This document shows positions 27,739 through 40,385 of a stretch of DNA of 64,000 bases, piece by piece. Position numbers and translations under genes: made by a program. The DNA comes from Breviolum minutum Mf 1.05b.01 (Eukaryota; Sar; Dinophyceae; Suessiales; Symbiodiniaceae), in contig DF239044.1 in the NCBI GenBank assembly GCA_000507305.1, forward strand, positions 50,001 to 114,000, read 5' to 3'. The notes below the pieces were generated by a model that had not been told where the DNA came from, made no database searches, and worked only from the letters and a program-made list of their open reading frames with translations. Numbering within the stretch: the first letter of the stretch is position 1; every line of letters starts with the position of its first letter.

Positions 27739-30700
27739 CTACAAAATCAGTGGTTGAAACCCGTCGCGCCCCAGTTGCCCCCGAATGGATTTCTCAAGCC
27801 GAAGGGACGGATCCAAGGCATTCAAACGAACAGCCACCACCAGGCTCATGCTATATCGCGCCAAGGGTGTTTTCCTAACGGGGTGAGACCCAAGCAGCAT
27901 CTTGAAGCAGCAATCAGATTTATGATGATTCATGGATGTTTTTTTTTCGACCTTAAGAAAATCACTCCCAACACTTGGAAATTTTCGGAAGCAAGTCGCA
28001 AATAAAATGGTACTCAATCTCGGTGACTTCATGCAAGCGATTTTCATTGAATCATCTTTGTGTCACTGGGTAGTAAAGGGTCAGGACCGCTACAGTAGTG
28101 TAACAAATGACTCTGAGCAAAATTTGGACCCAGCAACGCCCTGTCATTTGAGGCGTGATTCAGCAAAAACTGATACGGCTGCCGAAGAATTCATGCCTGA
28201 GATATGCATCCATTCCTGCTTTACCGGCGGCCACCTGCACGTTTCACTGCAAGGAAGGTAGGAAATGAGGGACACACACATACGTACGTATATATCATGA
28301 ATATATGGAGATAGTCAGTCTGACATGTGGAATGAAATAATGTATGTGTAGCTGCTTGTAGATTTAAGTTCCGCATGTGATTTCATTTCCCACTTACCGC
28401 CTTACACTCCTTACAAACGTTTTGTGCCTATGTTTTTCTCCTTCCACTGTATCAAAGGTTTCAGCCACTGCAACATCTCCGAAATGAAGTCCAAAATCTG
28501 TAGTCCCAAACAGGTTAACCAGCATGACTTCAGCCTTCAGTCCTGATGTAACTTCTTCAAACTATTCATTGTCTATTTTTGGAATTCCAGTGTGAAGCTT
28601 GCTTGCGTGGAGATTGCAGCAAAAACTCTCCTGCCCAGTATTTCTTGAACGCTCTATCCATGACCACGTTTGAAGGAACCCCAGAAACTCCTAGGACTTT
28701 GTGCTGAAAGTTTTCTCAACAATCAAGAATTGCAGAATAAGAGGTGCAACAAAAATTCAATTTGAAATCCTATCCGATATCCATTCCTCTACCAATCTTA
28801 CTGAGCGAATAACTATGCGTACTTCATCTCAACGTGACCAATTTTACCAACCTTCACCGTTCACCAAGCATCCACACATCATCCACCACTTGCGATCCGC
28901 AAGGCAGCTCTGAGCGAGAATCGGGAAACATGAAGCAAATGGAATTTTGACAACCGGGATTCACATGATGAACATATGTAAATACATGTAAATACCCTCC
29001 AGGGAACACTCACTTGTCCCACCAAACGAGAAAAGGATAATAATCCACGACTGAAAAGTGTAGGCTGGGATGGGATATCTTAGTTTCCAGTAGTGTAATA
29101 TGATAATAGACTAGGGGAACTATGGGTATCAAATTGAAAGTGTGAATATTTGCAAATTAGCAACTTCACCAATGTTTTGTTGCCATCCCTAAATGCTGAA
29201 CCGGATCAACAGTGCATCAAGGAAACGAGACACCCCAAAACAGCTCTCGTGGAACAAAGTCCTGTTCTCCATCCAAAGTTCTTTAGCTGCATAAACTATG
29301 CTTTTTTTAGGTCAGGAACTTCACAAAGTCTGAAACAGTCAGTTGTTCTTGTTTCTAACATAACAACCACATATTCTCTTGAATATCTCCTTTACCAACG
29401 CCTTGATAGACATATGATATTATGACATCACCAAAGCAAAGACTGAATCCGGCGCCTGTGCCGCTGATTCGCACTGCCTGGATTTCGGGACGAGATATCG
29501 TCAGAAAATATCGGCAGAATGCAAGTTGTTCGAAAAAAACAGTAGCAATATTTACATACGTACATCAAAAAACAATAGCACAATAAAAATCAATAAACAT
29601 GAAACTATGCCATCAACACACTGTTAGCAATTGATTTTGTGGGTTGATTGATTGGATGCTTATCCAAGTACAAGTAGGTAAAACGCATGACACCTTGTGT
29701 TAACAATGCTCATGGCGATGCAACATCTGAAAACTCACTCTAATGGGGTAGTGGTGTACTGGAAAGGGTCTACTACTGACCAACCCATTGCCAGGCCATC
29801 TTTCAACTACTGTAGATCAGCTGGAAATCCAGATATATCAAAACCAGCAACTGATGAGTTCTCTTTGAGTGTACACGTTGATGTACACAATTACAAAATG
29901 ACATCTCCACTAGTTACATCTCCACTACAAAATGACTTTCACATTTACTCTTAGCAATGTACAAAAATGGCCCACATTCCATTTTATCCCTGACAGTGTT
30001 CACACTCTCTGCAGCGAAAATTGGAAGGGAGACCAGGGGTATGATTTTTGGGGGCAGGGAACGGGGCAGGGAACGGTCCCTTCAACGACCTCCTTGAGGC
30101 ACAACTCGGAGTCCAAGACCTCCAACAAGCGCAAGCGTTCCTGCCAGGCTACAGACCTACTGGTGCACGACCCAAAGAAGCATGCCTTAATGCATTATTG
30201 ATGCATAAAATGCAAAAATAGGACAAGATACTCCAAGATACAAGAAGACACTTAGGTAAAGTTTAACTCATCTTTTCATGGCCTGGCCAAAAATCACACT
30301 GAAACTTCCTTGCATTGATCTACCATGCCAGTCAAGAGAGAAAGCAAAAGAAATAGTAGCCACCAGAAACACTTCAACAAAATCACATCTCCGACACTTT
30401 ACACACCCCCAACCCATCTTAATCTAAAACATTCCAAACAAAGAAACTTTTTGGGAAGAAGCAAAACGATATTTCCAACCAAGCTCTTTTCTGTCCTCTT
30501 CAGTCCGAATCACCAAAGTCCGATGAGCACTTCGTGCCATGACGCAATGCTTCCTGGCGGTGTCGCATGGTCTGCTACAGTTTCCCAAACGCAACCAGGA
30601 AATTCTCAACTAATTGATGTCAACCTGCTTGATATGGAGTTCATCCACTCGTAAATCATCCTCAAAACGGAACCCACCACCCAACCAACTGGCGCTTTGT

Positions 30701-33700
30701 CGATTGGTAGTTAAGCCGGAAAAGCTAGATTCGACACAAGGACTTGTATCCGGAGGATGTGGTTATGACTTATAACAGTACAAGGAAACCTTGGACTCTG
30801 GAACATCAACTCATTCAATGGTGGCACCCACAAGATGCCGAGGTGGGGTAGCACTAGCTGCAGTTTTGATGAAACAAAATACATGCATAAGTATCTGGAT
30901 GTGACCACGGTCAATGCTAAATACGCAACCACAATGGTTCATTTGAAAGGACACATTTGCTAAATGAGGAAATAATGTTGAGAACCAACCTTTCTTTTGG
31001 TGGCCGTTCATACCTTAGTATTTCATCAACCTGAAGTTGATGTTGTTTTAGAAGGATTCCCTGACGAAACTACCTACACTTTGGATCCTTTCTATTTGGG
31101 TAAGGTCGTGGTATGTCGTAACTCTTCCTGTTGATGTGAACCTTGTTGCATGCCTTCCCTAGCAACTTGCAAATGTCTCAGACTCCAAATGGCTGGAAGG
31201 CTGAGCTGTATCATGTTTTGTTTCCATTTTATTTGGGAAAGCATGAAGTGAAAACAATCAGATGGGTATGGGTATGTCTCAATTTTTTTGTGGGCACTAA
31301 AATCACCCGGCTTTGTACAATTTTTTCAAGGGATCCCTACGAGATGTTTGCATCAAAAGCTTTGCAGACCCGATCCCATCTCGCAGGGCTAGTAGAAGGA
31401 TTAGCCTGAATCTCCCTATTGACACGCTACTATGGTAGTTAAAACGTCACATCTTGTCCTATGTGTACCTGACTTCCCACAATGCCACTGCAAGCTTACA
31501 TCCAAACCTTTATTGGAAAGGCTCGCCACCTTTCTATGTTGCTGTTTTCTTGACTGATTTCTTATCCAAATTTCCTATACCCAGTATATTCGAATTGAAA
31601 ACATACGCAGGCGTCAATTTGAATGTACGTCCCTTTCAATTTTCCTACGTTGGCAGTGGCCTGCACATCTTGCATTGTTAATACCAAACTGATTTCGGTC
31701 ACTCAAAGCCCAAACTCTTCTTGGTTGCCCAGACCGCAACAAGTGCAGGATGCAAGCAAAGAACAGTATGGTAGCAAGCACCTGAGAATCCACCCGCAGC
31801 AAAAAAGCTTAGCTTTGAGATTCCGCTACCAACTTTATGAGGAAACAGCTCCTGGAACTGGCGGCCACCTTCCTACAGGCCTCCAGTAGTGAGTTGCCAT
31901 ATGATATATACAGTTTCATCCTTGCCAAGGTATACAGGTGATTTTCATTTGGCCACACCTCTTGATGTAGATCGAAATAACAAACAGCTGAAAGTCCATA
32001 GGAAAGTGCAAGGTCACTGAGAACAAGACAAGACATGGACGTTGACATGCTGCCGTGACAGTTTGCTTACTTGCAATGGCCCAGCCTATCCACCCTGACG
32101 TTTTCTGTATACTTTCTTGCAGTTTGCAATCTTAGGATATCTTCAGCACACCATCTCCTGTGATGTTTCATGAAGCTTCACAAACACATTGGCTTAAAAT
32201 TCATTTTGGCACTGCCTTCAGTGAATCAGTCTCCCTGCAGCTCCAGTTCAGTTCACCCGGCAGCAAACGTCGAAAGTCACCTTTTTTGGCATGAAAATCA
32301 AAAACCAGTTGGCACTGGGTTTTTGCCCGCTTCGTTGGCGGTTCCTGACATGCTTCAACGAAAAGGAACGTTTGGATTTGAACTGTGCACTTTTTAGTCT
32401 AAAATTAAAAATGCCATGCCCTTTCCAAGCATTCTGCAAGAATGAATTCATCCTTCCCACATTTCCACAACTCACATGTTCAAGGGTGCATTCCCTCCTT
32501 TCAACCATTGTCACATCTTTCAAGTGACATGAGTCACCAGCTTGTTCTAACCTTCACATCCACCGATGTACCCTCCAGCACCTCCAGTTCCAAATGGTCA
32601 AGTTCTTCTGGTGTGAGAGCTTCACCATCCAAAGCATCCCCTTCTTCATTGCCACCTCAAGATGGACTGTCCACATATGAATCTCACTGCAAAATGACAT
32701 CCAAGTGCTGTTAAATTACAAAGAAACAAATGTTCACAACCAAGAGCAACCAAGAATCCATCATAGAATGAAGTAAGCAAGTGGAATCTGAAATCCAGTT
32801 TCATCACATCGGACACGCCACCTGCCTGCTGTCATACCTCCTTTAGATGCTTACCAAAAGACGTGCCACCTGCCTGCTTGAAAAGTCATATACTGCACCA
32901 CCATTTCAAAGGAGTTAGATCCCTTCAACCTTCACCCCGCCTAGGCGAATCAGTTGATGCTGCTTCAGCAGCTGTGTTTGGCCATTGCTCAGCCTCACCT
33001 GCCATGCGCCTTGCTCCAAATCGAAGACTTCACAAACTCCCAAGTCCTCAGAACCTGGGGAGACAAAGGGATTTGCGATTTTTTGGGGACAAAATGGGAC
33101 TCACAGAAACAAAAATGTATTGAGAACCCGGTATAGCTGTAGTAGATAGTATAAATCATATATACAGTAATTGAAGCTCTGCAGGTTCACACATGAAGTT
33201 CTGCGCATCACATAGATGGTTAGCTTATGATTCCTATCTAACACGTATTGCTTGGAAAGTACCAACTAAAGGGTATAGTTAAAAGACCAAAGCATCGGTG
33301 AGGTCGTTTCATGATTTGTTGAGTTTGGCGCATTTCCACATGTCCCTTGAGTAGCGAAATCAAGGCGATCCAGTAAAATAGCACAGGAGGGGCCTATCAC
33401 CAAATCATCGAATGTTAATTCCAAACGGAGTCAAAAATGGTATTTACCTTTAAACGTGTTCCTTTTATCTATAGATTCCAAAACAGATCTCACAAGCCAC
33501 AAGTTCACACCAACGCCATTTACTGTTTTGACAGAGTTTACGCCTGATCGTTTCTTTCGGATACTACACCGCCTAAACTATACATTCAAGAGATATGTTC
33601 TCATAGATGAATCTGCGTACCAGCCTGGTAGACAACATGAAACACCTGGAATCCTACTGTGCAAAATGAACATCCAAGAAGTCACGTCTGATCCCACTAC

Positions 33701-34199
33701 TTTCAAAGGATGCGCGAAGATAGAACAACTGACTGTGATGGGGAATCAATGATGATTAGAGATGAATAGATCCAGAATATTATGTACCCAGATCAAGACT
33801 TATTCGCTTAACTATTCCTTACAAAGCAGAGAAAGGAAACACATAGCATTTGAAACCACCTGGTAAACAATTAAAATCTGTTTCCTCGTTTTTCACCACC
33901 ACAAAATCAGAATATGTGTGAATATAATTTGCTTTATCAAACAAAAGCGTCGACTTTGCTGCACTTCCCCACAGGGTCTGCGTGCACGTATATCATGTAG
34001 TTACATGTATAATGTTTATATATATATATATATTCATAAATAGGTCGAATACCATCATCTTTGTGTAAGCATCATCTTTTGGGTAACCCTGCAACCCTGT
34101 CACTTAGAGTCTTAGGCACCTTTAAATTTGACTCTCACCGTAACGCCAGGCGCAAGGGAAGCCATGGATGACATTGCTTCCGGAAGCCAAGGAACGTAC
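27739..34199 (-). CDS. Unidentified multi-exon gene with acidic and DLEQGAWQVRL-type segments
   Basis: Four consecutive exons join in phase: 32941-33054 (GVCEVFDLEQGAWQVRLSNG), 32552-32655 (acidic: GEALTPEELDHLELEVLEG), 32216-32344 (EPPTKRAKTQ ... GDFRRLLPGELNW) and one starting at 31872 (EGGRQFQELFPHKVGSG). The first resembles the short FD.E.G.W.V.L..G motif common in dinoflagellate proteins; that is recalled, not searched. Other candidates: 34139-34199 (VPWLPEAMSSMASLAPGVT, GT donor), 30496-30553, 30079-30156 (WQERLRLLEVLDSELCLKEV), about 28.6 kb (GVSGVPSNVVMDRAFKKYW, faintly J-domain-like but without HPD), 28177-28234 and terminal exon 27739-27874 (VAVRLNALDPSLRLEKS, TAG stop). Phases between these outer exons are not all consistent, so exons are missing or two genes are present. 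The stretch 33.06-34.13 kb has no firm exon. Confidence 0.5.
33456..33752 (+). CDS. Plus-strand open frame of uncertain status
   Basis: A 98-codon frame in an AT-rich stretch reads PTPFTVLTEFTPDRFFRILH and LIDESAYQPGRQHETPG before a TGA stop. It has no AG|G acceptor at its start and opposes the strand of all convincing genes. It may be a remnant of a mobile element, a small plus-strand gene, or chance. Confidence 0.2.
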   Translation: MFLLSIDSKTDLTSHKFTPTPFTVLTEFTPDRFFRILHRLNYTFKRYVLIDESAYQPGRQHETPGILLCKMNIQEVTSDPTTFKGCAKIEQLTVMGNQ

Positions 34200-34792
34200 C
34201 TGAAGCAATGTCACGCCTTTGAAATGCAAATGTGTGAATCACTTGTGAATCCATACATGTTTCCGTTTGAAATCTAGAATGGTCTATTTACTCGACACTT
34301 AGGAAAAATTCAAGAAATGCATTGCAGTTTACACTAAACATATGATGCTTTTGATCAGATTCCTCATAGAAAATGTAAGATCCAAAACCTGTTGACCACT
34401 TTGGCGGATCCTCAAAAACAGTCATGTATTTTCTTCTGCATAGACCCCGCTTAGTCCCCAGTTGCCAATGAATATTTCTTTCATTCCTTTCACAGCCATT
34501 GAGAATACAAGCTGGCGTCATAAGTTATTCAAAAATGACAATCTACTCAACAAAGTCAGCTCGTGATGTCGCATCTGGTTTCACAAGGGCACGAATCCAC
34601 GTGCTCCGGTTCGGGTTCCAAAGCCTGCTTCAGTTGGAGCAAAGAAAGTTGATCAACAGCAGCGTGTTTCTTTGTCCTTTCGTATCAGATTTCAGAATTC
34701 TAATGATAGCATTCATCAGATGCAATTTTTTGGTGTATGCTTAGCCTTGCATTAAAAAAAACTCTACACCAAATGCACATAGAAGTGCCATA

Positions 34793-34886
34793 CTACAAGA
34801 CACCGCTGGACTCCCAAGTCTCAGGGCTCCTGTATCCCTGGTCGATGCCAAAAACGTTCGAAGTGACATAGCCGTGCACGACACAC
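34793..34886 (-). CDS. Candidate terminal exon of an unidentified gene
   Basis: After an AG|G acceptor the minus strand reads VVHGYVTSNVFGIDQGYRSP and then ETWESSGVL with a TAG stop. The composition looks coding but the plus strand is also open here (SLVDAKNVRSDIAVHD), so the strand rests mainly on the minus-strand bias of the neighbours. A plus-strand alternative just downstream (34590-34740) reads VRVPKPASVGAKKVDQQQR and cannot be dismissed. No family is recognised. Confidence 0.3.
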
Positions 34887-35335
34887 CTGCAAAATTCAGC
34901 CCTGAGCTCTCATGAGAGATCCCTTAAGATCCTTCACTGTATCGAAAAAGTTACTGTAATTTCAGAATAATTTTCTTGATTATCGAGGTGTTCGGTGTTG
35001 TTGCTTTGCTCCGGGCTTTTGACATATAAACATCACAACCACTCAATTGACAATCCGTCCAACTTGACCAGTATATATTCATCCAACGAATCCTTGATCA
35101 TCACCTCCACGATTCATACTGCTTTAAGTGCAGCGTTTTGGCATACATCCTAGTATACAGGAACCTTGTGAAAAGTGGGACTGGGGTATTAATAAGTATA
35201 CTATAGATTATAAATATATGTTTAGCTACATTCTCCACATATCAACATACACATCTACAAAATCGCATGTTTGTACATAATAAACATCTACCCATATATA
35301 TATATATATATCCAAAGAAAAAAACAACCAAAAAC

Positions 35336-36206
35336 CTACAACCACCTCCTCGCCTCCTTATGTCCAACCTTCCCGGCCTCAGACTTCTGTGCCTTACCAG
35401 CAAGACCTCGAAGACGTGCAGCGTAAGGAAGTTGTGATTGGTCTCCTGAAGGCAGTTCAGTAAGTGTCTGGAGTCACTTCCTTGACCTGGATTTGGTAAC
35501 ATAATCTCTATGTATGTATATTTATATTCATATATTATATAACTATTTATACATTGAAACATAATGAAAATCACTAGTGAAAAAACCATCTTTTAAAGGC
35601 TGTTGAAGTCTATTTTTGAAGTTCATTGCTTTTGAAGTCATTCACTCGCCTGAGTCCGTGAACACTGGATTCACCAAGTGTAACCTACGAACGTTGACGG
35701 TTTATATCTGAAAGTCCTAACAAATTACCGCTTGAAAATGAACAAATCCAACGACATCCAATGACAAAGTATATACGTTTTTCACCTCGTCTGAATTGTA
35801 AAGTGATGTTGCTTATGTTTCACCCGCAAAAGATATCTGGCAAAAAACAGGAGTCAGAAGCCATACGTTCACAGCCGCAATGGAAAGCAATTAGAGAAAA
35901 TGTGGTGCCAATTAGAAAGGTACTATATAAAGTGAAAAAATGTCGAGGTATCTCGCAAGATTCGATGAATACCAGAATCAGAAGTAAGTATCAAAGTGTT
36001 ACAGAACAGAATGCATAGTTTCTTGTATCAAGCATCTGCCAGCTATTCCATCTTTTCCTTGGCCAGTCATGATAAGTACTGAACCACTCGTTCAGAACAG
36101 TCGTACGGGATGATAAAGGCCCAACACAACCACCGCTTCTATCAGACTGCCAGAGGGTGCCTGAAAACCAGCGTTGCAATTTCCGTTTCAGGACCAAATC
36201 TGTTTC
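35336..36206 (-). CDS. Unidentified gene with basic C-terminus (two exon candidates)
   Basis: Terminal exon 35336-35445 follows an AG|G acceptor and encodes a basic, alanine-rich tail (YAARLRGLAGKAQKSEAG, then GKVGHKEARRWL) ending in TAG. An upstream exon candidate at 36148-36206 reads NRFGPETEIATLVFRHPLA with a GT donor. The link between them is inferred from proximity and strand only. The region lies between the 34.8 kb exon and the PP2C gene. The tail would suit a nucleic-acid-binding or ribosome-associated protein, but that is a guess from charge alone. The rest of 36.2-37.0 kb shows no firm exon. Confidence 0.35.
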
Positions 36207-37039
36207 CTTGGAGACAACTTCTGAACACAGAGGTGCACAGGGAGACTTTTCAAGTATGAATTTCTTCGAGCTGACAAGTCTTGACTTTAAACACAATGGT
36301 CTTTCCAGAACTCAAAAAATGTATAAATTGGGTTTGAAAGGCCATATGCCTTTTGGTTCATAGGCGTAGGCACTGAATGATCCTTGATGTGAAAGGGACT
36401 GGAATTGAGACTGCCTAAACCAAACTGGTTGGTGATATCCCAAAAGTAGGAATCAGGTCCTGTAGTGCTCCCGAAAACAAGTTGGGATGCTTATGTTTTC
36501 GCGTTATCTACATTGGATTTTATTCAACATCCTGTCTTTGCTACTTTGCCAGATTGATATACCCACCCGGCATCTGGCAAAAGGACATACTGAAGAACCA
36601 AGTCTTGGGTGAATGCAAAAGCAGTGACAAACACTGTTAGCCAGGAAGTAAAAACTTGAAATGACAATTGGGGTATGTGGATCTAAGCAACATTTGCAAT
36701 TCGGAGTTTGATGGTGAGTGGGAGAGAAAGTAACACGCTTTGAGGCAACCAACATCCGCCAGCAAGACTCTAGCATCCAACCAGCTACTCAATGCACATC
36801 ATCATTCAAGCAGATTCTCAGAGATGTTTTTTCTGAACCATAGGCAAACAAACAAATCGATCTTTGTGCCCCGCATTCGCGGAAGCATGCAGGCCACAAG
36901 CCTTCTACCAGTGAAACTGAGAAGTCAGCTTAGCTGAACATGCGTTGCGTTCCAAAGGTCCCAATCGGGAATCCAATCGAATCACATATGAAAAGCATTG
37001 AAAAACAATACCGGACCATTCCTTGGGCATCCCGCCATG

Positions 37040-38650
37040 CTAGCGGAGTTGTATCAACACAGACGTGATGTCATCGCAGTACGTGCCACACATCTCCGTC
37101 CACTTGCACCTGGCATGAGAGTGCAATCCCCGCAGAATATCCTCCGCCCCAGCCTTTCTCAGCTTCGATGCAAGTCCTCCAACGACTTCATCCGAATCCA
37201 TGAAGTCCCAAATGCCATCACTGGCAATGAAAACAAAGACGTCTTTGCTGACATCGACCTCTGTCAGATTCACCTCTGGTATTGCGACGACGCCATAGTC
37301 TTTCAAACCCAAATCACCAAAAGCTCTGGCCACTGCAAGTCCTGGGTCATCTGTGCCTTTGACGTAGATTCGATGGGTGGGTTGCTCAAGACGGACCTCT
37401 CCTCCAGCAGCTTCAATTCGTGCCCTTTCTTTGGGCTGTTGCGGCTTGTGGTCTTCTGTTGAGAAAATGATCTCGCCTTCTGCAGAACCAACCACGCATC
37501 TGCAGTCGCCAAGGTTGGCGGTCCAGATTTTGTTGCCTTTCAAAAGCACAGCTAGTGCAGTGCTGCCGCTCTCGGCAATGTCTTTGTTGTTTGCCACTGC
37601 ATAGCGAACCAGGTCCGCCTGAGATTTTTGAAAGGCAGTTAGCAATGCCTGCTCTATGCAGTCTTCATCGATATTGGTCTTGTCAAAGCCACTCTCCATC
37701 AGGTACCATGGTACCGTTTGCACCGTCCTTGTGGAGACGTAGTGGCCATAAGGGCCATGCCCGTCGTGGACACAGAACAAAGTCCAGCCACTTTTGAAGG
37801 CTGTCACCGACCAGTTATCTTGATTTGGTGGCTCATAATTTGGGGTCCTCTTTGAACCCTTTTGACAAGAAACACGGTAAGACCGGTTCAGGGGGATCTG
37901 ACCGACGGTGCATGTCTGGCGCTCACTCCACTTCCTTTGGGCTTCAGTGATGAGGCCACGGCTGTGACCAATGACCTTGTCTCTGAAGGTCTTGTCCAGG
38001 ACCTGCTGCGAGATAGCAGGTTTCTCCACCTTCACTTCGTCCCATTGGGTGTCCACACCATGCCCCCTCAGAAGAAGGTTTGGTAGAGGTCTCTCCTTCT
38101 TCTCTTTTGTATTGGCAGGCGTGACCTTTAGTACGTTGACCTCGTCGTTCCTGTTGAACGTCAAGCATGCTTTCCAATGACCTTGTTCATGCTCATCTTG
38201 CTCCTTTGGAAATGCGAAGTTCCGATTGTTTCTCGTTTGCTCCCATTCGTGGCTGGAAGGCCGTAGAATGGCCAGCTTGAACTGCACATCACATGCAGCA
38301 CAGCTCTCTATCTGGAGGGTCCCTGTCCATTTCGGATAGAGCTCCTGTGACGTGCATAGGGGCAGGCCTCTCTCCGCCTTCCAATTCCCCAGCTCGGGGC
38401 AGGAGCCCACCACCACCACAGTGTCACCTGGGACTGTGCAGGAGCATTGCACTTCCAGGTCAATGCGACAAGGAACAACTTTGTCTGGCAGTTGATCGGT
38501 CGTCACTTGTTGCCTCTCTGTGGGCGTTTCTTGGCAGGAAATGCGTTCCAAGAATTGATCCAAGGCCCTCAAATGGGCCATGACCGTGCTGATAGACTTC
38601 CTCGCTGCCTCTGGAGAGGAAATGTCTATCAGCTCCATGGCTTGGAACAT
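37040..38650 (-). CDS. PP2C-family protein phosphatase with N-terminal CBM20 starch-binding domain
   Basis: One uninterrupted frame of 536 codons from the first in-frame ATG at 38650 (a TTG lies four codons upstream; the frame is closed further up by TAG). Residues about 60-170 form a CBM20 fold: VVVVGSCPELGNWKAE, YPKWTGTL and QFKLAIL carry the conserved tryptophans and glycines. Residues about 260-536 form a metal-dependent Ser/Thr phosphatase of the PP2C family: NQDN, HDGHGPYG, SGSTALAVLL, NLGDCR, VARAFGD, ASDGIWDFMDSDEV and CDDIT supply the metal-binding aspartates (DDIT replaces the usual DNIT). No signal or transit peptide is evident, which suits the cytosolic starch of dinoflagellates. 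It probably dephosphorylates proteins bound at starch granules; the substrate is unknown. It is the only long intronless gene in an intron-dense region. Confidence 0.95.
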   Translation of the reverse strand: MFQAMELIDISSPEAARKSISTVMAHLRALDQFLERISCQETPTERQQVTTDQLPDKVVPCRIDLEVQCSCTVPGDTVVVVGSCPELGNWKAERGLPLCTSQELYPKWTGTLQIESCAACDVQFKLAILRPSSHEWEQTRNNRNFAFPKEQDEHEQGHWKACLTFNRNDEVNVLKVTPANTKEKKERPLPNLLLRGHGVDTQWDEVKVEKPAISQQVLDKTFRDKVIGHSRGLITEAQRKWSERQTCTVGQIPLNRSYRVSCQKGSKRTPNYEPPNQDNWSVTAFKSGWTLFCVHDGHGPYGHYVSTRTVQTVPWYLMESGFDKTNIDEDCIEQALLTAFQKSQADLVRYAVANNKDIAESGSTALAVLLKGNKIWTANLGDCRCVVGSAEGEIIFSTEDHKPQQPKERARIEAAGGEVRLEQPTHRIYVKGTDDPGLAVARAFGDLGLKDYGVVAIPEVNLTEVDVSKDVFVFIASDGIWDFMDSDEVVGGLASKLRKAGAEDILRGLHSHARCKWTEMCGTYCDDITSVLIQLR

Positions 38651-38883
38651 GGCTTGTAGCAAAGTTGTACAAGCACTAGTGCACTTGTAGCACTTCTATG
38701 GTCAAAAAGATCATGATATGATGCATGTAGATCTTGGTATGGGCAGAGCTTCCTAAGTTGGATCAAGACTAATATGTTTAACTAATGTATACTATATACT
38801 TATACTTACTACATATTTGCTTATTATTTTCTTAGTCCGCTTTTTATTTTGATCTTCATTTTCGGAAACTCCAAGGATCCGTC

Positions 38884-38912
38884 ACGGCTCACGGCTCACG
38901 GCTCACGGCTCA
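38884..38912. repeat. Heptamer tandem repeat (CGGCTCA)4
   Basis: Four tandem copies about 230 bp upstream of the PP2C start codon, on the 5' side of that gene. No known regulatory meaning. Confidence 0.8.
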
Positions 38913-39356
38913 TCCAGTCAAGCGGTCGAAATCCAACGGATATGTGCAAAGAAACAGAAATCAGGTTTGGACTTCGGCAAAGACGCTTCACTTTCTTGTG
39001 ATTTTTGCGGTTGTACTATCTTTCTTGACGCGTCTAGAATCACTTACTTAAAATTCAATTGCCACAATTTATGTACTGCAGTAATGTTGATAAGAAAATA
39101 TAAGAAAAATCAAATTACTTTACTTCGAGTGATCCCCACCATGACATGTTGGGTGGGGGTTGTCAGGTAAGGGTTGTCAGAAAAACCAGCAAGCCCGGCA
39201 TGCTTTTTTTCACGATTTTTGCATGCTCTTGTCGTGTCCTGTCTGCTACTCAGAATAGCACCTGTCAGAAGTGTTCAAGTAAACAGGACACAACCATTTG
39301 CCAAAACATGTCAGTATACCACCTGGCAGAAAGAAACATGCCAAAACATGCCACAA

Positions 39357-39612
39357 CAAACATGCCAAATCATGTCAGGATACCACCTGTCAAAAATATA
39401 TAAAGACACAGGCATCAAACATGGCAGTAGACCTCCTGAATGAAAGTCAAAAGCCATCGTTGCAGCAACAACACATGCTCAAATCACAAATGCATTGCAG
39501 TGCGTCACTAGAAGCATTCTCTGCACCAAACATGCCAAATCATGTCAGGATACTCCCTGTCAAACATATCAGTTGGATAAACACAAGGCATCAAACATGT
39601 CAGTAGACCTCC
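39357..39612. repeat. Direct repeat pair, about 80 bp, offset about 170 bp
   Basis: CATGCCAAATCATGTCAGGA followed by TAC and CCTGTCAAA occurs at about 39361 and 39531, and GGCATCAAACATG followed by CAGTAGACCTCC occurs at about 39411 and 39587. Similar shorter motifs (ACATGTCAGTATACCACCTG) lie at 39305, so the array extends leftwards and probably into the gap. Confidence 0.8.
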
Positions 39613-39682
39613 AAAGAGTTCGAACCATCTCTTATTCCAACAGATCGCTCCGCCGACAAGCGGTTGAATCCAAATGCAGAGT

Positions 39683-40385
39683 NNNNNNNNNNNNNNNNNN
39701 NNNNNNNNNNNNNNNNNNNNNNNNNNNNNNNNNNNNNNNNNNNNNNNNNNNNNNNNNNNNNNNNNNNNNNNNNNNNNNNNNNNNNNNNNNNNNNNNNNNN
39801 NNNNNNNNNNNNNNNNNNNNNNNNNNNNNNNNNNNNNNNNNNNNNNNNNNNNNNNNNNNNNNNNNNNNNNNNNNNNNNNNNNNNNNNNNNNNNNNNNNNN
39901 NNNNNNNNNNNNNNNNNNNNNNNNNNNNNNNNNNNNNNNNNNNNNNNNNNNNNNNNNNNNNNNNNNNNNNNNNNNNNNNNNNNNNNNNNNNNNNNNNNNN
40001 NNNNNNNNNNNNNNNNNNNNNNNNNNNNNNNNNNNNNNNNNNNNNNNNNNNNNNNNNNNNNNNNNNNNNNNNNNNNNNNNNNNNNNNNNNNNNNNNNNNN
40101 NNNNNNNNNNNNNNNNNNNNNNNNNNNNNNNNNNNNNNNNNNNNNNNNNNNNNNNNNNNNNNNNNNNNNNNNNNNNNNNNNNNNNNNNNNNNNNNNNNNN
40201 NNNNNNNNNNNNNNNNNNNNNNNNNNNNNNNNNNNNNNNNNNNNNNNNNNNNNNNNNNNNNNNNNNNNNNNNNNNNNNNNNNNNNNNNNNNNNNNNNNNN
40301 NNNNNNNNNNNNNNNNNNNNNNNNNNNNNNNNNNNNNNNNNNNNNNNNNNNNNNNNNNNNNNNNNNNNNNNNNNNNNNNNNNNNN
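39683..40385. other. Assembly gap (703 N)
   Basis: Run of N. Open frames reported across it are artefacts. The right edge enters a minisatellite, so the gap is probably a tandem array that could not be assembled. Confidence 0.99.

Noticed and set aside
31010..31400. Plus-strand exon candidates (FPDETTYTLDPFYLG with GTAAGG donor; DPYEMFASKALQTRSHLAG)
   Set aside because: They look coding and have good splice signals, but lie inside a minus-strand gene with phase-linked exons; not listed without transcript evidence.
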